Below are positions 8,754-17,292 of a stretch of 64,000 nucleotides of DNA, one piece after another; position 1 is the first letter of the stretch, and each line of letters begins with the position of its first letter. Origin of the DNA: Rufibacter immobilis. GTDB lineage: Bacteria > Bacteroidota > Bacteroidia > Cytophagales > Hymenobacteraceae. The DNA lies in contig NZ_RJJE01000002.1 in NCBI RefSeq assembly GCF_003721565.1, forward strand, positions 1-64,000. Direction: 5' to 3'. The notes beneath the pieces are model-generated. The model was not told where the DNA came from, made no database searches, and worked only from the letters and a program-made list of their open reading frames with translations. The position numbers were made by a program, and so were the translations under genes.

Positions 8754-9152
8754 ATGGAAAGAATTCCTATTCTTAAAATGGGGCCTTTTCTGCTGGTGAC
8801 CATACAGGTAGACCTGTACGACCGGCTGGCCCTTACCCTGGAGAACGACCTCATCAACATGGTGAGCAAGACCGAAGCCAAAGGCGTTCTCATTGATATT
8901 TCTGCCGTAAGCATTGTAGACTCCTTCATGGGCCGCATCTTGGGCAACATTGCCTCTATGTCTAAAATTATGGACGCCGCCACGGTAGTGGTAGGCATGC
9001 AACCTGCGGTAGCGATTACATTGGTAGAACTGGGCCTTACCCTTTCTGGTGTGCATACAGCCTTAGACGTAGAACAGGGCATGGAACTGCTGCGAACTAA
9101 GATAGGCAACCTAGACACTGATGAGGAGGGACTCTATGATAGTTTTATCTAA
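8754..9152 (+). CDS. rsbS: RsbS-like STAS domain stressosome protein
   Basis: A 132-aa single STAS domain. DISAVSIVDSF carries Ser57 at the position of the RsbS phosphorylation site, and the VGMQPAVAITLVELGL region matches RsbS proteins. It would form the stressosome core with the RsbR protein and hold RsbT until phosphorylated. Its last 17 nt overlap the rsbT-like gene, which implies translational coupling. The length and gene order (R, S, T) match the conserved module. Confidence 0.9.
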   Translation: MERIPILKMGPFLLVTIQVDLYDRLALTLENDLINMVSKTEAKGVLIDISAVSIVDSFMGRILGNIASMSKIMDAATVVVGMQPAVAITLVELGLTLSGVHTALDVEQGMELLRTKIGNLDTDEEGLYDSFI

Positions 9153-9549
9153 AGAGAAGCTTCCCATACAGAGAGAGCAGGACGTAGTCCTGTTCCGTAA
9201 CCGCATCAAAGAACTAGCCACCAAAATTGGGATGAGCCTGGTAAACCAAACCAAGCTCATCACCGCCGCCAGCGAATTAGTACGGAACATGCTGCGCTAC
9301 GGCGGCGGCGGCATTACTTACCTAGAGGTTGTAAGCAAAAGCAGCATTCCGGGGGTACGTCTCACATTTGCAGATGAAGGACCAGGCATTGCGGATGTAA
9401 CCTTAGCCATGAAAGATGGTTATTCTACTGGAAAAAGTTTAGGACTTGGATTGCCGGGAGCCAAACGGCTCGTGAATGAATTTGACATCAAAAGTGAACC
9501 CGGCAAAGGAACCACAGTCATAATTATCCGGTGGAAAAATGGACTTTAA
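9136..9549 (+). CDS. rsbT: RsbT-like serine kinase (HATPase_c)
   Basis: A 137-aa GHKL-type kinase. The N box is ELVRNMLRYGGGG, the G1 box is DEGPGI and the G2 region is GLGLPGAKRLV, giving a complete ATP site. The family phosphorylates RsbS and RsbR and then activates an output partner. The frame is open a little further upstream, but the ATG at 9136 has a strong Shine-Dalgarno (aggaggg, 9124-9130) and matches the family N terminus. It overlaps rsbS by 17 nt and the next gene by 11 nt. Confidence 0.9.
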   Translation: MIVLSKEKLPIQREQDVVLFRNRIKELATKIGMSLVNQTKLITAASELVRNMLRYGGGGITYLEVVSKSSIPGVRLTFADEGPGIADVTLAMKDGYSTGKSLGLGLPGAKRLVNEFDIKSEPGKGTTVIIIRWKNGL

Positions 9550-10582
9550 TTTTAATGCACATCAGCATTTTTCGCTTCCAGACCGCAGCTTCTTAAACAT
9601 AGTTAGGCGAGACATAGGTAAGATTGCTGAAACTGCCGGTTTTACGGAGACTGAAGCTGGCCGAGTAAATTTGGTAATAACCGAAATGGCTACCAACTTA
9701 CTCAAACATACAGACACGCAGGGCGGCGAGCTGTTGGTGAAACCTATCTGCCAGGAAAACGGCCTCACCTGTGGGCTGGAACTTCTTTGCCTTGACAATG
9801 GACCAGGCATGAGTGATCCACAGCGCATGATGGAAGACGGGGTTTCTACCTTTGGCAGCATGGGCCAAGGGCTTGGAGCCATTAAGAGGCAGTCAGACTT
9901 TTTTGACCTGTACTCCCAGCGCGGAGTAGGCACTGTAATTCTTTCGCGTATTTATAAAAAAGGACAGGCTCCCAAAAAAGCTGCTCCCAACAAGTATAAA
10001 TTTCAGATGGGCGCTGTGTTGGTACCCAAGCCCGGTGAACAGGTTAGTGGTGATGGGTGGGGCTTCCGCCCTACTCTTGAAGGAGGCCATCTACTTATTT
10101 TAGATGGTTTAGGGCATGGCCCATTTGCCCATCAAGCCTCCAATGAAGCCCTGAAGACCTTTTACCAATTACCTAAACAAACGCCATCAGATATGCTGCG
10201 CGGGGTACATGCGGCCATTAAGAAAACCAGGGGAGCGGTAGGAGCATTGGCTCTTTGGAGCGCCGAAACCGGCACGCTCCAGTTCTGCGGCATAGGCAAC
10301 ATTGGCGGACGCCTGTTTTTCCCTGACCGGCCCAAGAATCTGCTCTCCTACAATGGCACCTTGGGCATGAGTATTCCTTCCACTATCCATCACCAGAACC
10401 ACCCTTGGCAATACGGTAACCTTATGGTACTGCACTCAGATGGCCTTAAAAGCAGATGGGATTTGCACAAATATCCGGAACTGACAAGGCATGATCCTAC
10501 GTTGATAGCGTCAGTACTCTATAAAGACAACACCCGCACCACAGATGACACGTTGGTGGTGGTAGTGCGGGCTACCAATTAG
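9539..10582 (+). CDS. ATPase-SpoIIE (PP2C-type) phosphatase fusion, RsbX/RsbU-like
   Basis: A 347-aa two-domain protein. Residues about 1-140 form an anti-sigma-factor-type ATPase (N box TEMATNLLKHTD, G1 DNGPGM, G2 GSMGQGLGAI). Residues about 155-345 form a SpoIIE/PP2C phosphatase with DGLGHG, GIGNIGG, HSDG and DDT metal-binding motifs. In stressosome modules such proteins reset RsbR/RsbS phosphorylation (RsbX-like) or relay the signal. The gene overlaps rsbT by 11 nt, so it belongs to the same transcript. The kinase-plus-phosphatase fusion suggests a two-way switch; its substrate is inferred to be one of the STAS proteins. Confidence 0.85.
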   Translation: MDFNFNAHQHFSLPDRSFLNIVRRDIGKIAETAGFTETEAGRVNLVITEMATNLLKHTDTQGGELLVKPICQENGLTCGLELLCLDNGPGMSDPQRMMEDGVSTFGSMGQGLGAIKRQSDFFDLYSQRGVGTVILSRIYKKGQAPKKAAPNKYKFQMGAVLVPKPGEQVSGDGWGFRPTLEGGHLLILDGLGHGPFAHQASNEALKTFYQLPKQTPSDMLRGVHAAIKKTRGAVGALALWSAETGTLQFCGIGNIGGRLFFPDRPKNLLSYNGTLGMSIPSTIHHQNHPWQYGNLMVLHSDGLKSRWDLHKYPELTRHDPTLIASVLYKDNTRTTDDTLVVVVRATN

Positions 10583-10586
10583 TTCT

Positions 10587-11942
10587 ATGGATCAACCCAT
10601 CACTACCATAAAGCTACAGAACGAACTGGACGTAGTATTGGCTTACAAACGAGCCATGCAACTTTCAGAGTTTTCGGGCTTGCCCATCGCCTCGCAGACT
10701 AAATTTGCGACGGCAGTTTCTGAGATTTGCCGTAACGTGCTGGAGCATGTAGGCGAGGGAACCATTAGGTTTAGTATGGTAGAAAACAGGGGAACATTGC
10801 TGCTGGAGGCCTATGTGACAGACAGAGGCAGGGGCATCCCTAACGTAGAGGAACTACTGGATAGAAAATATATCCCCACTGGAAACAAAGGACAGGGCAT
10901 TTACAGCTCCCGCAAGTTAGTAGACCATTTCCAGCTGGAAAGCGGGTTTGAGAAAGGTACGCGGGTACGGCTACAGAAAAGGATTCCGGCCAACCACCCA
11001 CCCATTAACAAGGCCATTATACAGGGTTGGTCAGACTTCTTCAATTTTGAATCTGAGATTTCACCTTACGCTGAGATAAAACGGCAGAACATGCAGCTCA
11101 TTGAGCTGTTGGAGCAACTGCGGGTGCGCACGATTGAGACAGAATACCAACTACAGGAAATTCAGCACCTGAACCAGGAACTGCAAGCTTCTAACCAGGA
11201 AATCAATGCGCTGTTGCAGGAACGCGAGGTCAAGAACTTACAGCTGGAGAAGGTTAACACCACGCTAGATGAGTTTGCCCACACGGTCACCCATGACCTG
11301 AAAGCGCCACTGCAAAACATCATGGGCCTTACAGATGCCGTCACTGATTTCTTGGAGGAAGGAAGTCAGCAGGAGGCTCAAGCCGTACTGCCCATGATCC
11401 AGATGCAGATTAAGCGCATGGAATACCTGATTAGAGATGTGTTGGCGTACTCCCTAACAGGCCGCCAACAGATACAGAAGAAACGGGTTTCTATTGGGCA
11501 ACTGGTGTACAATGTCATCACTACCCTTACCATTCCCACGGGCTATCAACTGCATGTCCCCAATAATCTTCCTATACTGGAAGCAGAGGAAATTTACCTG
11601 CAGCAGATTTTCAGCAACCTTCTGAGCAATGCGGTAAAGTACCATGATCAACCAACCGGCAATATCTGGGTGAAAGCTTTTGAGACGCCGGAGCATTGGG
11701 AGTTTGTGGTGGAAGATGACGGGCCGGGCATACCGGCCGAAGAGCAGGAAAAAATCTTTGAGCTATTTGAAACCACCAGTGATGTGAACCACCCAGACAG
11801 CACGGGCATAGGTTTGGCTATTGTGCGTAAGATCATACAAGAGAAAGGTGGCCGTGTGTGGGTAAAGTCTGAAGGAAGGGGAACAGCCATGCACTTCACC
11901 TGGCCTCTAGACACCGTTCTGGCTCCACCTTTGAAAGCCTAA
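10587..11942 (+). CDS. histidine kinase with extra N-terminal RsbT-like ATPase domain
   Basis: A 451-aa protein. Residues 1-135 are a second RsbT-like HATPase (SEICRNVLEHVG, DRGRGIP, KGQGIYSSRKL). A long coiled coil (about 160-225) leads to a HisKA domain with phospho-acceptor His236 in THDLKAPL, then a HATPase_c domain (FSNLLSNAVKY, DDGPGIP, STGIGLAIV). No transmembrane segment is seen. It begins 4 nt after the phosphatase gene and ends the stressosome operon, so it is a plausible output linking the stressosome to two-component signalling. A response-regulator gene is encoded convergently just downstream and could be its partner. Confidence 0.88.
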   Translation: MDQPITTIKLQNELDVVLAYKRAMQLSEFSGLPIASQTKFATAVSEICRNVLEHVGEGTIRFSMVENRGTLLLEAYVTDRGRGIPNVEELLDRKYIPTGNKGQGIYSSRKLVDHFQLESGFEKGTRVRLQKRIPANHPPINKAIIQGWSDFFNFESEISPYAEIKRQNMQLIELLEQLRVRTIETEYQLQEIQHLNQELQASNQEINALLQEREVKNLQLEKVNTTLDEFAHTVTHDLKAPLQNIMGLTDAVTDFLEEGSQQEAQAVLPMIQMQIKRMEYLIRDVLAYSLTGRQQIQKKRVSIGQLVYNVITTLTIPTGYQLHVPNNLPILEAEEIYLQQIFSNLLSNAVKYHDQPTGNIWVKAFETPEHWEFVVEDDGPGIPAEEQEKIFELFETTSDVNHPDSTGIGLAIVRKIIQEKGGRVWVKSEGRGTAMHFTWPLDTVLAPPLKA

Positions 11943-11950
11943 TTACTATA

Positions 11951-11996
11951 TAAACAGAAAAGGCGCCATGTGTTCACATGGCGCCTTTTCTGTTTA
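11951..11996. terminator. bidirectional intrinsic terminator
   Basis: A perfect 22-bp stem (taaacagaaaaggcgccatg... and its complement) with a 2-nt loop and A/T tracts on both sides. It lies between the convergent histidine kinase and response regulator genes. Confidence 0.9.
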
Positions 11997-12012
11997 TGTT
12001 AAATGTAGATAG

Positions 12013-12435
12013 CTAGCTTCGCTGGTAATAGTCAGACATGATTTCTTTTACGTCACTGTCGGTTAAAGCTTTGGAAAAGTGTTTTTTTACGGAGCTGTAG
12101 CCTTTTAAGCGTTCTAAATCATAGAAGCTGGCCGAAGAGGTAAGCATTAAGATGATCATGCTTCGGTTATGCGCCAGATTCTGGTTATGATATTCATCCA
12201 AGAAGCTGAATCCATCCATCACCGGCATCTTAATATCCAGGAAAATTAAGTCTGGGAAAGCAGTTCCATTTTGAGCGGAAGTTTGCAGATATTCTAACGC
12301 CTCTGCTCCGTTTTTCTTGATGATGATTTCTTTTGCTACTCCTAATTTCAACAGCAAGCGCTTATTCACAAAATTGGTGGTATCATCATCATCTACCAAC
12401 ATGATCACTTCCAACGGCTCAAACTGGGTCTTCAT
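12013..12435 (-). CDS. single-domain response regulator
   Basis: A 140-aa CheY-like receiver domain. The acidic pocket is MLVDDDD, the phospho-acceptor is Asp67 in FLDIKMP, the switch Thr/Ser lies in LMLTSS, and Lys122 is in HFSKAL. There is no output domain, so it probably relays phosphate or acts by protein contacts. It is convergent to the stressosome-linked histidine kinase with a shared terminator, which makes that kinase a likely partner; this is inferred from position only. Confidence 0.9.
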   Translation of the reverse strand: MKTQFEPLEVIMLVDDDDTTNFVNKRLLLKLGVAKEIIIKKNGAEALEYLQTSAQNGTAFPDLIFLDIKMPVMDGFSFLDEYHNQNLAHNRSMIILMLTSSASFYDLERLKGYSSVKKHFSKALTDSDVKEIMSDYYQRS

Positions 12436-12744
12436 AAAGTCTTTGTACGGGGATTAAACAACTGATCTTGTTTATCTGTCAGGCAAATATAATAAAACTA
12501 TACCAATTCTATTTTTAACATTATTTTATCAAGCTAATTCCATAAGCCTACAATATTTTCTTAGAAAAGAAAGAGTTGCCTTTTGCGTCACATTTTTAGT
12601 AGCGTATTGGGTTTAGCCTGTTCAACGCGCGCGCCACAACTTGCGTATGAAGCAGAGGATTGACATCGCTCCTCGTACGGCGTTCTCCTTGTTGTATAAA
12701 GATCCGTATGCACCCACTTATTTACAATTTAACACACTGATAGT
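12436..12744. other. intergenic region, divergent promoters
   Basis: A 309-bp gene-free stretch between the divergent response regulator and the HTH-like gene. It is AT-rich near the response regulator and contains a short alternating cgcgcgcg tract near 12,630. It presumably holds both promoters; no clear -33/-7 pair was identified. Confidence 0.5.
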
Positions 12745-13149
12745 ATGGCCATTAACCTTCAGCAGACCAGCGCCCGGCTCAACTTCTACATGCGCATAAA
12801 GGAGTTGGATGTGTACCAGCTTAGTATGCTTACCAAGACCCCTCCAGAAACTGTGGGCTGCATTTTGCAAGGAGAGGACTATTGCATGGATGACTTAGTA
12901 GCTCTGCTAAAGGAACTCCCGGATCTCAACTCCCGCTGGGTGATCTATGGGGAAGGCAATGTGTTCAAGGTTGAAGGCAAAGAAGGAGAGAATGCGCAAC
13001 CGGTGGGTCTGAAGAAAGACCGCGCAGAATACCTGGCCGAAATGCAGGCACTGCTGCACCAACTGGAGGAAATTGAAAAGCAGAAGCAACAGCAAACCCA
13101 TTTAGACCAGTTGCGCAGCAGAATCAGAGATCTTACCAAACATATTTAG
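12745..13149 (+). CDS. small HTH-like (XRE-type) protein with coiled-coil tail
   Basis: A 134-aa protein. Residues about 10-75 resemble the Bacteroidota XRE/phage-repressor-like fold, ending in LNSRWVIYGEGNVFK, which is close to the frequent 'P.WL..GEG' ending of these domains. Residues 90-130 are a charged Q/E/K-rich coiled coil. The recognition helix is not strongly conserved, so DNA binding is inferred only. Monocistronic; no partner gene is adjacent. Confidence 0.6.
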   Translation: MAINLQQTSARLNFYMRIKELDVYQLSMLTKTPPETVGCILQGEDYCMDDLVALLKELPDLNSRWVIYGEGNVFKVEGKEGENAQPVGLKKDRAEYLAEMQALLHQLEEIEKQKQQQTHLDQLRSRIRDLTKHI

Positions 13150-13188
13150 CCTCTGTTTCTGGCACGTTATTTGGGCTAGTTCAACCAG

Positions 13189-13482
13189 TTACTCATGCAC
13201 CGGAGTGGTAGTAGGAATTCTACTGGCTCCTTTGTCTGTCAAGTCACGGTATAACTGGAAACTGAACAAGCCCAAAGCGAATATGATGAACAGCAACGTA
13301 GCGTACTGCCGGAGAGTTTTAGGTCTTTTCTGCCCTTCATCGGGCTTTTTACCTGACAGGGCTATGGCAAGCCCTAAACTGCACCAAGCCGCCGCCGACA
13401 CATATTCATGAGAGGATGCATGCAGCAGTGTCACCAGCGCAATCACGATTACTGCTAAAATCCGTCCTGTTTTTGTTTTCAT
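13189..13482 (-). CDS. hypothetical small membrane protein
   Basis: A 97-aa protein with two to three predicted helices: ILAVIVIALVTLLHA, AAAWCSLGLAIALSG and LLFIIFALGLFSFQL. The frame is open to 13563, but the upstream part reads poorly as protein, so the internal ATG (MKTKTGRIL) is chosen; this is uncertain. It resembles small uncharacterised inner-membrane proteins of Cytophagales. No function can be assigned. Confidence 0.5.
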   Translation of the reverse strand: MKTKTGRILAVIVIALVTLLHASSHEYVSAAAWCSLGLAIALSGKKPDEGQKRPKTLRQYATLLFIIFALGLFSFQLYRDLTDKGASRIPTTTPVHE

Positions 13483-13621
13483 TCTATTAGCTAATACCTG
13501 TACACCAGGCAGGAAGCAAAGGTACCATAGTGCTTGGAGTTTAAGAAGCATTTTGAACAGCAACGCATAGGCAAAACCAAGCCTGCGTTATTTCTTATTT
13601 TTAATAGCAGGAGGTATATTC

Positions 13622-13795
13622 ATGAAACAACACCGTAAACTGGAATTACCAGAAGAGTTGCACTATTGCAACCGCAACCGATGGGGTTTTGTATCGGCCA
13701 ATAACCCCCCACTGGTGCTACAGCAAACGCTGCCACCAGTAGCCCCACTGGCTGAAATCTATAACTTCTGTGGTTATACTTTTTCAGACAATTAA
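13622..13795 (+). CDS. 57-aa small protein with strong ribosome-binding site
   Basis: A short open frame (MKQHRKLELPEELHYCNR... to ...YTFSDN) starting 6 nt after an unusually good Shine-Dalgarno, aggaggt (13609-13615), and followed 20 nt later by an intrinsic terminator. This signal pair makes it likely to be translated. It has no membrane segment and no recognised domain; two Cys and a Pro-rich centre are visible. Function unknown. Confidence 0.6.
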   Translation: MKQHRKLELPEELHYCNRNRWGFVSANNPPLVLQQTLPPVAPLAEIYNFCGYTFSDN

Positions 13796-14270
13796 CTGAT
13801 TTTGCTTCATTACCTGCCCAGGCACTGGCTCTTCACATCGCCCTTGCCTGGGCTTTTTGCTTTATCAGCCCGCTCCAGTTCATCAGGGAATGGAGCTTCT
13901 AAGAATTATTAGAATCTGATGGAATATAAAATCAAAGCTAGAGACAAATCTTTCTACAGGAGTCTACTTTATACATTTCTAAGCTTTTCCCTCAGAAGCC
14001 TTCTCTGTAAAGCATGTTTTCTCCTTACACCTCTCCTCTGCCCTGTTGCTATGGTTCAGGTACCATCTAAAACAAGAAGACACCTAAGCAAAACACTATA
14101 AACAGGTACCACCACCTCATTCAATACCCAACAGTCTAGCTAATTACAAAGCAATACCAGACCCAATAAAATATATAATACAATTTCTTTCTCCCATATA
14201 TACCGTAACCCCTATTTCTTTTTATTAGTATAACTACTCATAAACTCTTTACAGAGAGAAGGTTGGTGCC
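13796..14270. other. gene-free AT-rich stretch
   Basis: Holds the terminator at 13816-13858, then about 410 bp with no convincing gene. A 60-codon frame at 13919 has no ribosome-binding site or recognisable protein character. Confidence 0.5.
13816..13858 (+). terminator. intrinsic terminator of the 57-aa gene
   Basis: The stem gcccaggca/tgcctgggc is followed by ttttt. Confidence 0.85.
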
Positions 14271-14492
14271 ATGATGGAAAAGCTTAAAAAGATAAAAATA
14301 GAGCTGTACAATTTAAAGACGAAGGCTAGAAAGATTTTCAAACGCGGTTATGAAGATCTTACCATGCTCATCTATTACCATGACCTGAAAAACCAGTTTA
14401 GACTTTTAATCATTAATGCAAACAACTTGCTCTTGCTGGAAAAGGAAATTACCAGAGCAGAAGCCTTCAGGATCATGAATACCCGCAGCTAA
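14271..14492 (+). CDS. hypothetical 73-aa basic helical protein
   Basis: A 73-aa Lys-rich protein, mostly amphipathic helix (MMEKLKKIKIELYNLKTKAR...), with a possible purine-rich ribosome-binding site (gagagaagg) upstream and a terminator downstream. A start one codon later (ATGGAAAAG) is equally possible. No family is recognised. Confidence 0.5.
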   Translation: MMEKLKKIKIELYNLKTKARKIFKRGYEDLTMLIYYHDLKNQFRLLIINANNLLLLEKEITRAEAFRIMNTRS

Positions 14493-14793
14493 TAAACTGT
14501 ACCCCTATATGGGGATTGATATATAATATACCCGGTGCAAGCCAAACAACGAAAAGACCAGCCATTACGGGCTGGTCTTTCTTTTTTTTAGATGCCTCCC
14601 CGTAGAAGCACTTTTCTGAAAACAGGAAATAAGAAGTTTATTCCCAGCCCCCAATGCCACTATTGTGCAGTAGCGTCTCGGCAGCACAATGAAAAAGGAA
14701 CATCGCTTTTATGGGCCTTATTTCACTATATTGCTCTACAATTCAATTACAGACACTATTCATTATTTAATCTATACCTAATACTTCATTTAA
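14493..14793. other. intergenic region before the outer-membrane barrel gene
   Basis: Contains the terminator at 14553-14588. A 103-codon frame here overlaps the signal-peptide gene downstream and has no protein character, so it is not called. Confidence 0.5.
14553..14588 (+). terminator. intrinsic terminator
   Basis: The stem aaagaccagc/gctggtcttt is followed by a long T run. Confidence 0.88.
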
Positions 14794-15471
14794 GTGAAAA
14801 AGCTATTCATCATTGCTGCTCTCCTAGGCAGCGCTACCTTGTCCCATGCACAAGATTTTGGGAAGACCCTTATCACCGGGGCTGTCAGTTATTCTTCCTC
14901 TAAAACAGAAAATGGAGATACGAATTTTGATTCCAAAAACAGCACCTTCTCCTTGAACCCGAAAGTAGGTTTCTTTGTGAGCCCAAGATTTGCGATAGGA
15001 GTATCAGCAGGCTATGAATCCAGATCAACTCCTCAACTTATTAACCTTCCCATCTACAACGGCAATGGCTATAATACTGCATATGTTCAAATAGACTATG
15101 AGACCAAAACTTTCAATGTAGGTCCTTTTGTACGCCTGTATCAGCCGGTAGGAAACAAGGCAGCTTTCTTTGGTCAAGCCAACGCCTATTACAGTTCTGG
15201 CAAATCTGAATATGAAGACACACCCAACGTAACTTTTTCAACTTACTCTAATAAAGGAGGGGGAGTAAGCCTCGCTCCCGGGTTCGTCTTCTTCCCTACC
15301 AATACGCTTGGCTTAGAACTCACCATGGGCAATATTGGCTATACCATGATGAAATCAGAACCGGAGGGCTCAGACAGCTCAACTAAAACAAGCTCCTTCA
15401 ATGCTAACCTGGGCTTAAGCAGCGTGTCTCTAGGTGTTTCTCTGTACCTAGGTCGTTCCGTTTCAGAATAA
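14794..15471 (+). CDS. outer-membrane beta-barrel protein
   Basis: A 225-aa protein with a GTG start. A signal peptide (MKKLFIIAALLGSATLSHAQ) is followed by alternating strands, including NPKVGFFVSPRFAIGVSAGY and LGLELTMGNIGYTM, and a C-terminal strand SLGVSLYLGRSVSE. This is the OmpA-like/porin-type barrel common in Bacteroidota. It is a paralogue of the barrel at 16441: both share PF(V/I)R.YQP, PG.VFFPT..LGLE and the LYLGRS end. Role unknown; probably a surface or permeability protein. Confidence 0.75.
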   Translation: MKKLFIIAALLGSATLSHAQDFGKTLITGAVSYSSSKTENGDTNFDSKNSTFSLNPKVGFFVSPRFAIGVSAGYESRSTPQLINLPIYNGNGYNTAYVQIDYETKTFNVGPFVRLYQPVGNKAAFFGQANAYYSSGKSEYEDTPNVTFSTYSNKGGGVSLAPGFVFFPTNTLGLELTMGNIGYTMMKSEPEGSDSSTKTSSFNANLGLSSVSLGVSLYLGRSVSE

Positions 15472-15484
15472 TTCCCTGATAAGC

Positions 15485-15527
15485 CTAACGCCGGAATCTA
15501 CAGCTGAGCTACAAATTCCGGCGTTAG
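15485..15527 (+). terminator. intrinsic terminator
   Basis: A 13-bp stem, ctaacgccggaat/attccggcgttag, 14 nt after the barrel gene stop; the T tract is weak. Confidence 0.7.
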
Positions 15528-15672
15528 CCTCTCCCCCTGTTAGAAATAAATCCACTTTTAGTGATTGGTTTAAGACCTAGTTCAGTACAGGAAGGAATAC
15601 AATTACCTCATGTAGACTCGGCAAAAGGTCTCTGACAAAACAGGAGGCACTGAGGTAAAAAGGCTTGTATAA

Positions 15673-15724
15673 AGATTTGCGTTTAGGGGCCGTTTTTCCA
15701 AAAACGGCCCCTAAACGCAAATCT
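15673..15724. repeat. interspersed GTTTAGGGGC hairpin with extended arms
   Basis: The core stem is extended by a private 9-bp match (agatttgc with gcaaatct), and the last paired bases touch the stop codon of the GyrI-like gene at 15724. The loop is ttttt-cc-aaaaa. Confidence 0.92.
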
Positions 15725-16245
15725 TATTTTTGATTCAGCTCTACTTCAATGACGGCGGGCTTCCCCTCCGGGAAACGTTCCACGTAAAACTCTTTCAGGT
15801 TGAGCTTGTGCTCCTCCGCGTGGTCAAACAAGGCACTGTAAATTCTTTTGGGGGCAAGGGTAATATTAGCGTCTAGTTCACCGCGCAAAACCGGTCTCCC
15901 GGCCGGCACCACCCGCACCGTAAATCCAGCAGGCAACGCGGTTGTATCTTGCACGGCCACGCCCACAAAAGCCTTGATGGTTTTGGAGTTCTTACCAGGG
16001 TTGTTGTAGTAAATCCCCGCGAAATCGCCCACTATCTGTTTTTGCTCCACCGCTTTACCCACCTGCTGGTAAATATCACCCAAGGCATCTGAGCTGGGAT
16101 CTCCCTCAAAATATTTACCGGCAATAACTACCTGCGAGGAAACGGCCTCGGAGATTTTAACCTCAGTAAAGCCGCCCATATACGTGTAAAACACCAACAC
16201 CAGGCCCACCACAATGGCCAGGTAAATCAAGAACTTCTTTTTCAT
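15724..16245 (-). CDS. membrane-anchored GyrI-like small-molecule-binding protein
   Basis: A 173-aa protein with one N-terminal membrane segment (residues 5-24, LIYLAIVVGLVLVFYTYMGG) and a GyrI-like/SOUL-like domain (about 28-170). The pattern VKISEAVSSQVVIAGKYF...DIYQQVGKAV...YYNNP and the closing FYVERFPEGKPAVIEVEL is typical. Such domains bind small hydrophobic ligands. It lies between two related barrel genes. A sensing or carrier role is inferred only. Confidence 0.65.
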   Translation of the reverse strand: MKKKFLIYLAIVVGLVLVFYTYMGGFTEVKISEAVSSQVVIAGKYFEGDPSSDALGDIYQQVGKAVEQKQIVGDFAGIYYNNPGKNSKTIKAFVGVAVQDTTALPAGFTVRVVPAGRPVLRGELDANITLAPKRIYSALFDHAEEHKLNLKEFYVERFPEGKPAVIEVELNQK

Positions 16246-16440
16246 AGCGCAAAGGTACAGCTAGAGCAGAAACCGGCTATGCCTGGTCAGGAATTTCTTT
16301 CCGGCAAGCCTACCTCTAGCTATCATCTGGTGCCACACTCCTTTCAAAGTTCCAAAAGGAAGATTACATTCACTGCGCCAATGGGCACCTTAGACATTTT
16401 GCCATCATTATATCTCTTCTATTTTATCCCTAAACCCTTT

Positions 16441-17232
16441 ATGAAAAAAAGTTACCCACTCCTTTGTATCCTTCTCTTCCTCTGCTTTACCGGTAGCCAT
16501 GCCCAAACCCTAAGACATGCGGTAATAGTTGGAGGCAATTTCAGTTATGAGCACAAATCTGGAAGCAATGCTAATCTTGAGACTAAGACAACGTTATCTG
16601 CACGTCCTTTTGCAGGTTATATGCTCAATGACAGATGGGCGGTAGGCATTATGGCCGGGTTCTCTAAGGCCACAACGGAGACAGAAACCAGGGATTTACT
16701 TCCTTACTCCGGCTCTACCCATGCCACCACTTTCGACACCCAGGCGGAAATCTCTGCCAAAACGTGGGAGGCCGGACCTTTTATACGCTACTATCAACCC
16801 CTCACGCAAAAGCTGTCCTTTTTTGCACATGCGGGAGGAGCCCTTGCCAGAACTACCCAAGAAGTTGACCTCTCCTATTTCACCTATGGATATATTGACT
16901 TAGTACATCCAGATGGGACTCCTTTTGGAGAATATTACACCAGAGATTCTCAAGGCAACCTGATTCTGGGTGGCGTCGGCCAGTCCACCAGTGTAGCATC
17001 TTCCCAGCACAATGAGACCAAAGCCAACAGCTATAAAGCGTTTTTAAGCCCAGGCATAGTGTTTTTCCCTACGCCGCTGCTAGGGCTTGAAATAACGGCC
17101 GGGGAGATTGGGTATGAACGCAACAAGATGCTGGATCAAAAGGAGTTCAAGGCGAACCTGTCCTTATCCAGCCTTAAATTTGGCTTGTCTTTTTACCTTG
17201 GTCGTTCTAAAGGGGCAGGCAGCCCAGAATAG
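16441..17232 (+). CDS. outer-membrane beta-barrel protein, paralogue
   Basis: A 263-aa protein starting at ATG 16441, the first Met that gives a proper signal peptide (MKKSYPLLCILLFLCFTGSHAQ). The body alternates amphipathic strands and ends in LKFGLSFYLGRSKG. It shares conserved blocks with the barrel at 14794 (PFIRYYQP, LSPGIVFFPTPLLGLEITAGEIGYE) but has a longer loop around residues 140-190. Surface-exposed barrel of unknown substrate. Confidence 0.75.
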   Translation: MKKSYPLLCILLFLCFTGSHAQTLRHAVIVGGNFSYEHKSGSNANLETKTTLSARPFAGYMLNDRWAVGIMAGFSKATTETETRDLLPYSGSTHATTFDTQAEISAKTWEAGPFIRYYQPLTQKLSFFAHAGGALARTTQEVDLSYFTYGYIDLVHPDGTPFGEYYTRDSQGNLILGGVGQSTSVASSQHNETKANSYKAFLSPGIVFFPTPLLGLEITAGEIGYERNKMLDQKEFKANLSLSSLKFGLSFYLGRSKGAGSPE

Positions 17233-17243
17233 AAACCCAGTCA

Positions 17244-17281
17244 CGTTTAGGGGCTCTTTTTCCAAAAACAGCCCCTAAACG
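17244..17281. repeat. interspersed GTTTAGGGGC hairpin
   Basis: cgtttaggggct - ctttttccaaaaa - cagcccctaaacg. It lies between convergent genes, 12 nt from each stop. Confidence 0.9.
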
Positions 17282-17292
17282 CAAAGCAAGTT

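Noticed and set aside
13919-14101. 60-codon frame
   Set aside because: No ribosome-binding site, composition unlike neighbours, no recognisable pattern.
14592-14903. 103-codon frame
   Set aside because: Overlaps the signal-peptide region of the outer-membrane barrel gene in another frame and has no domain character.
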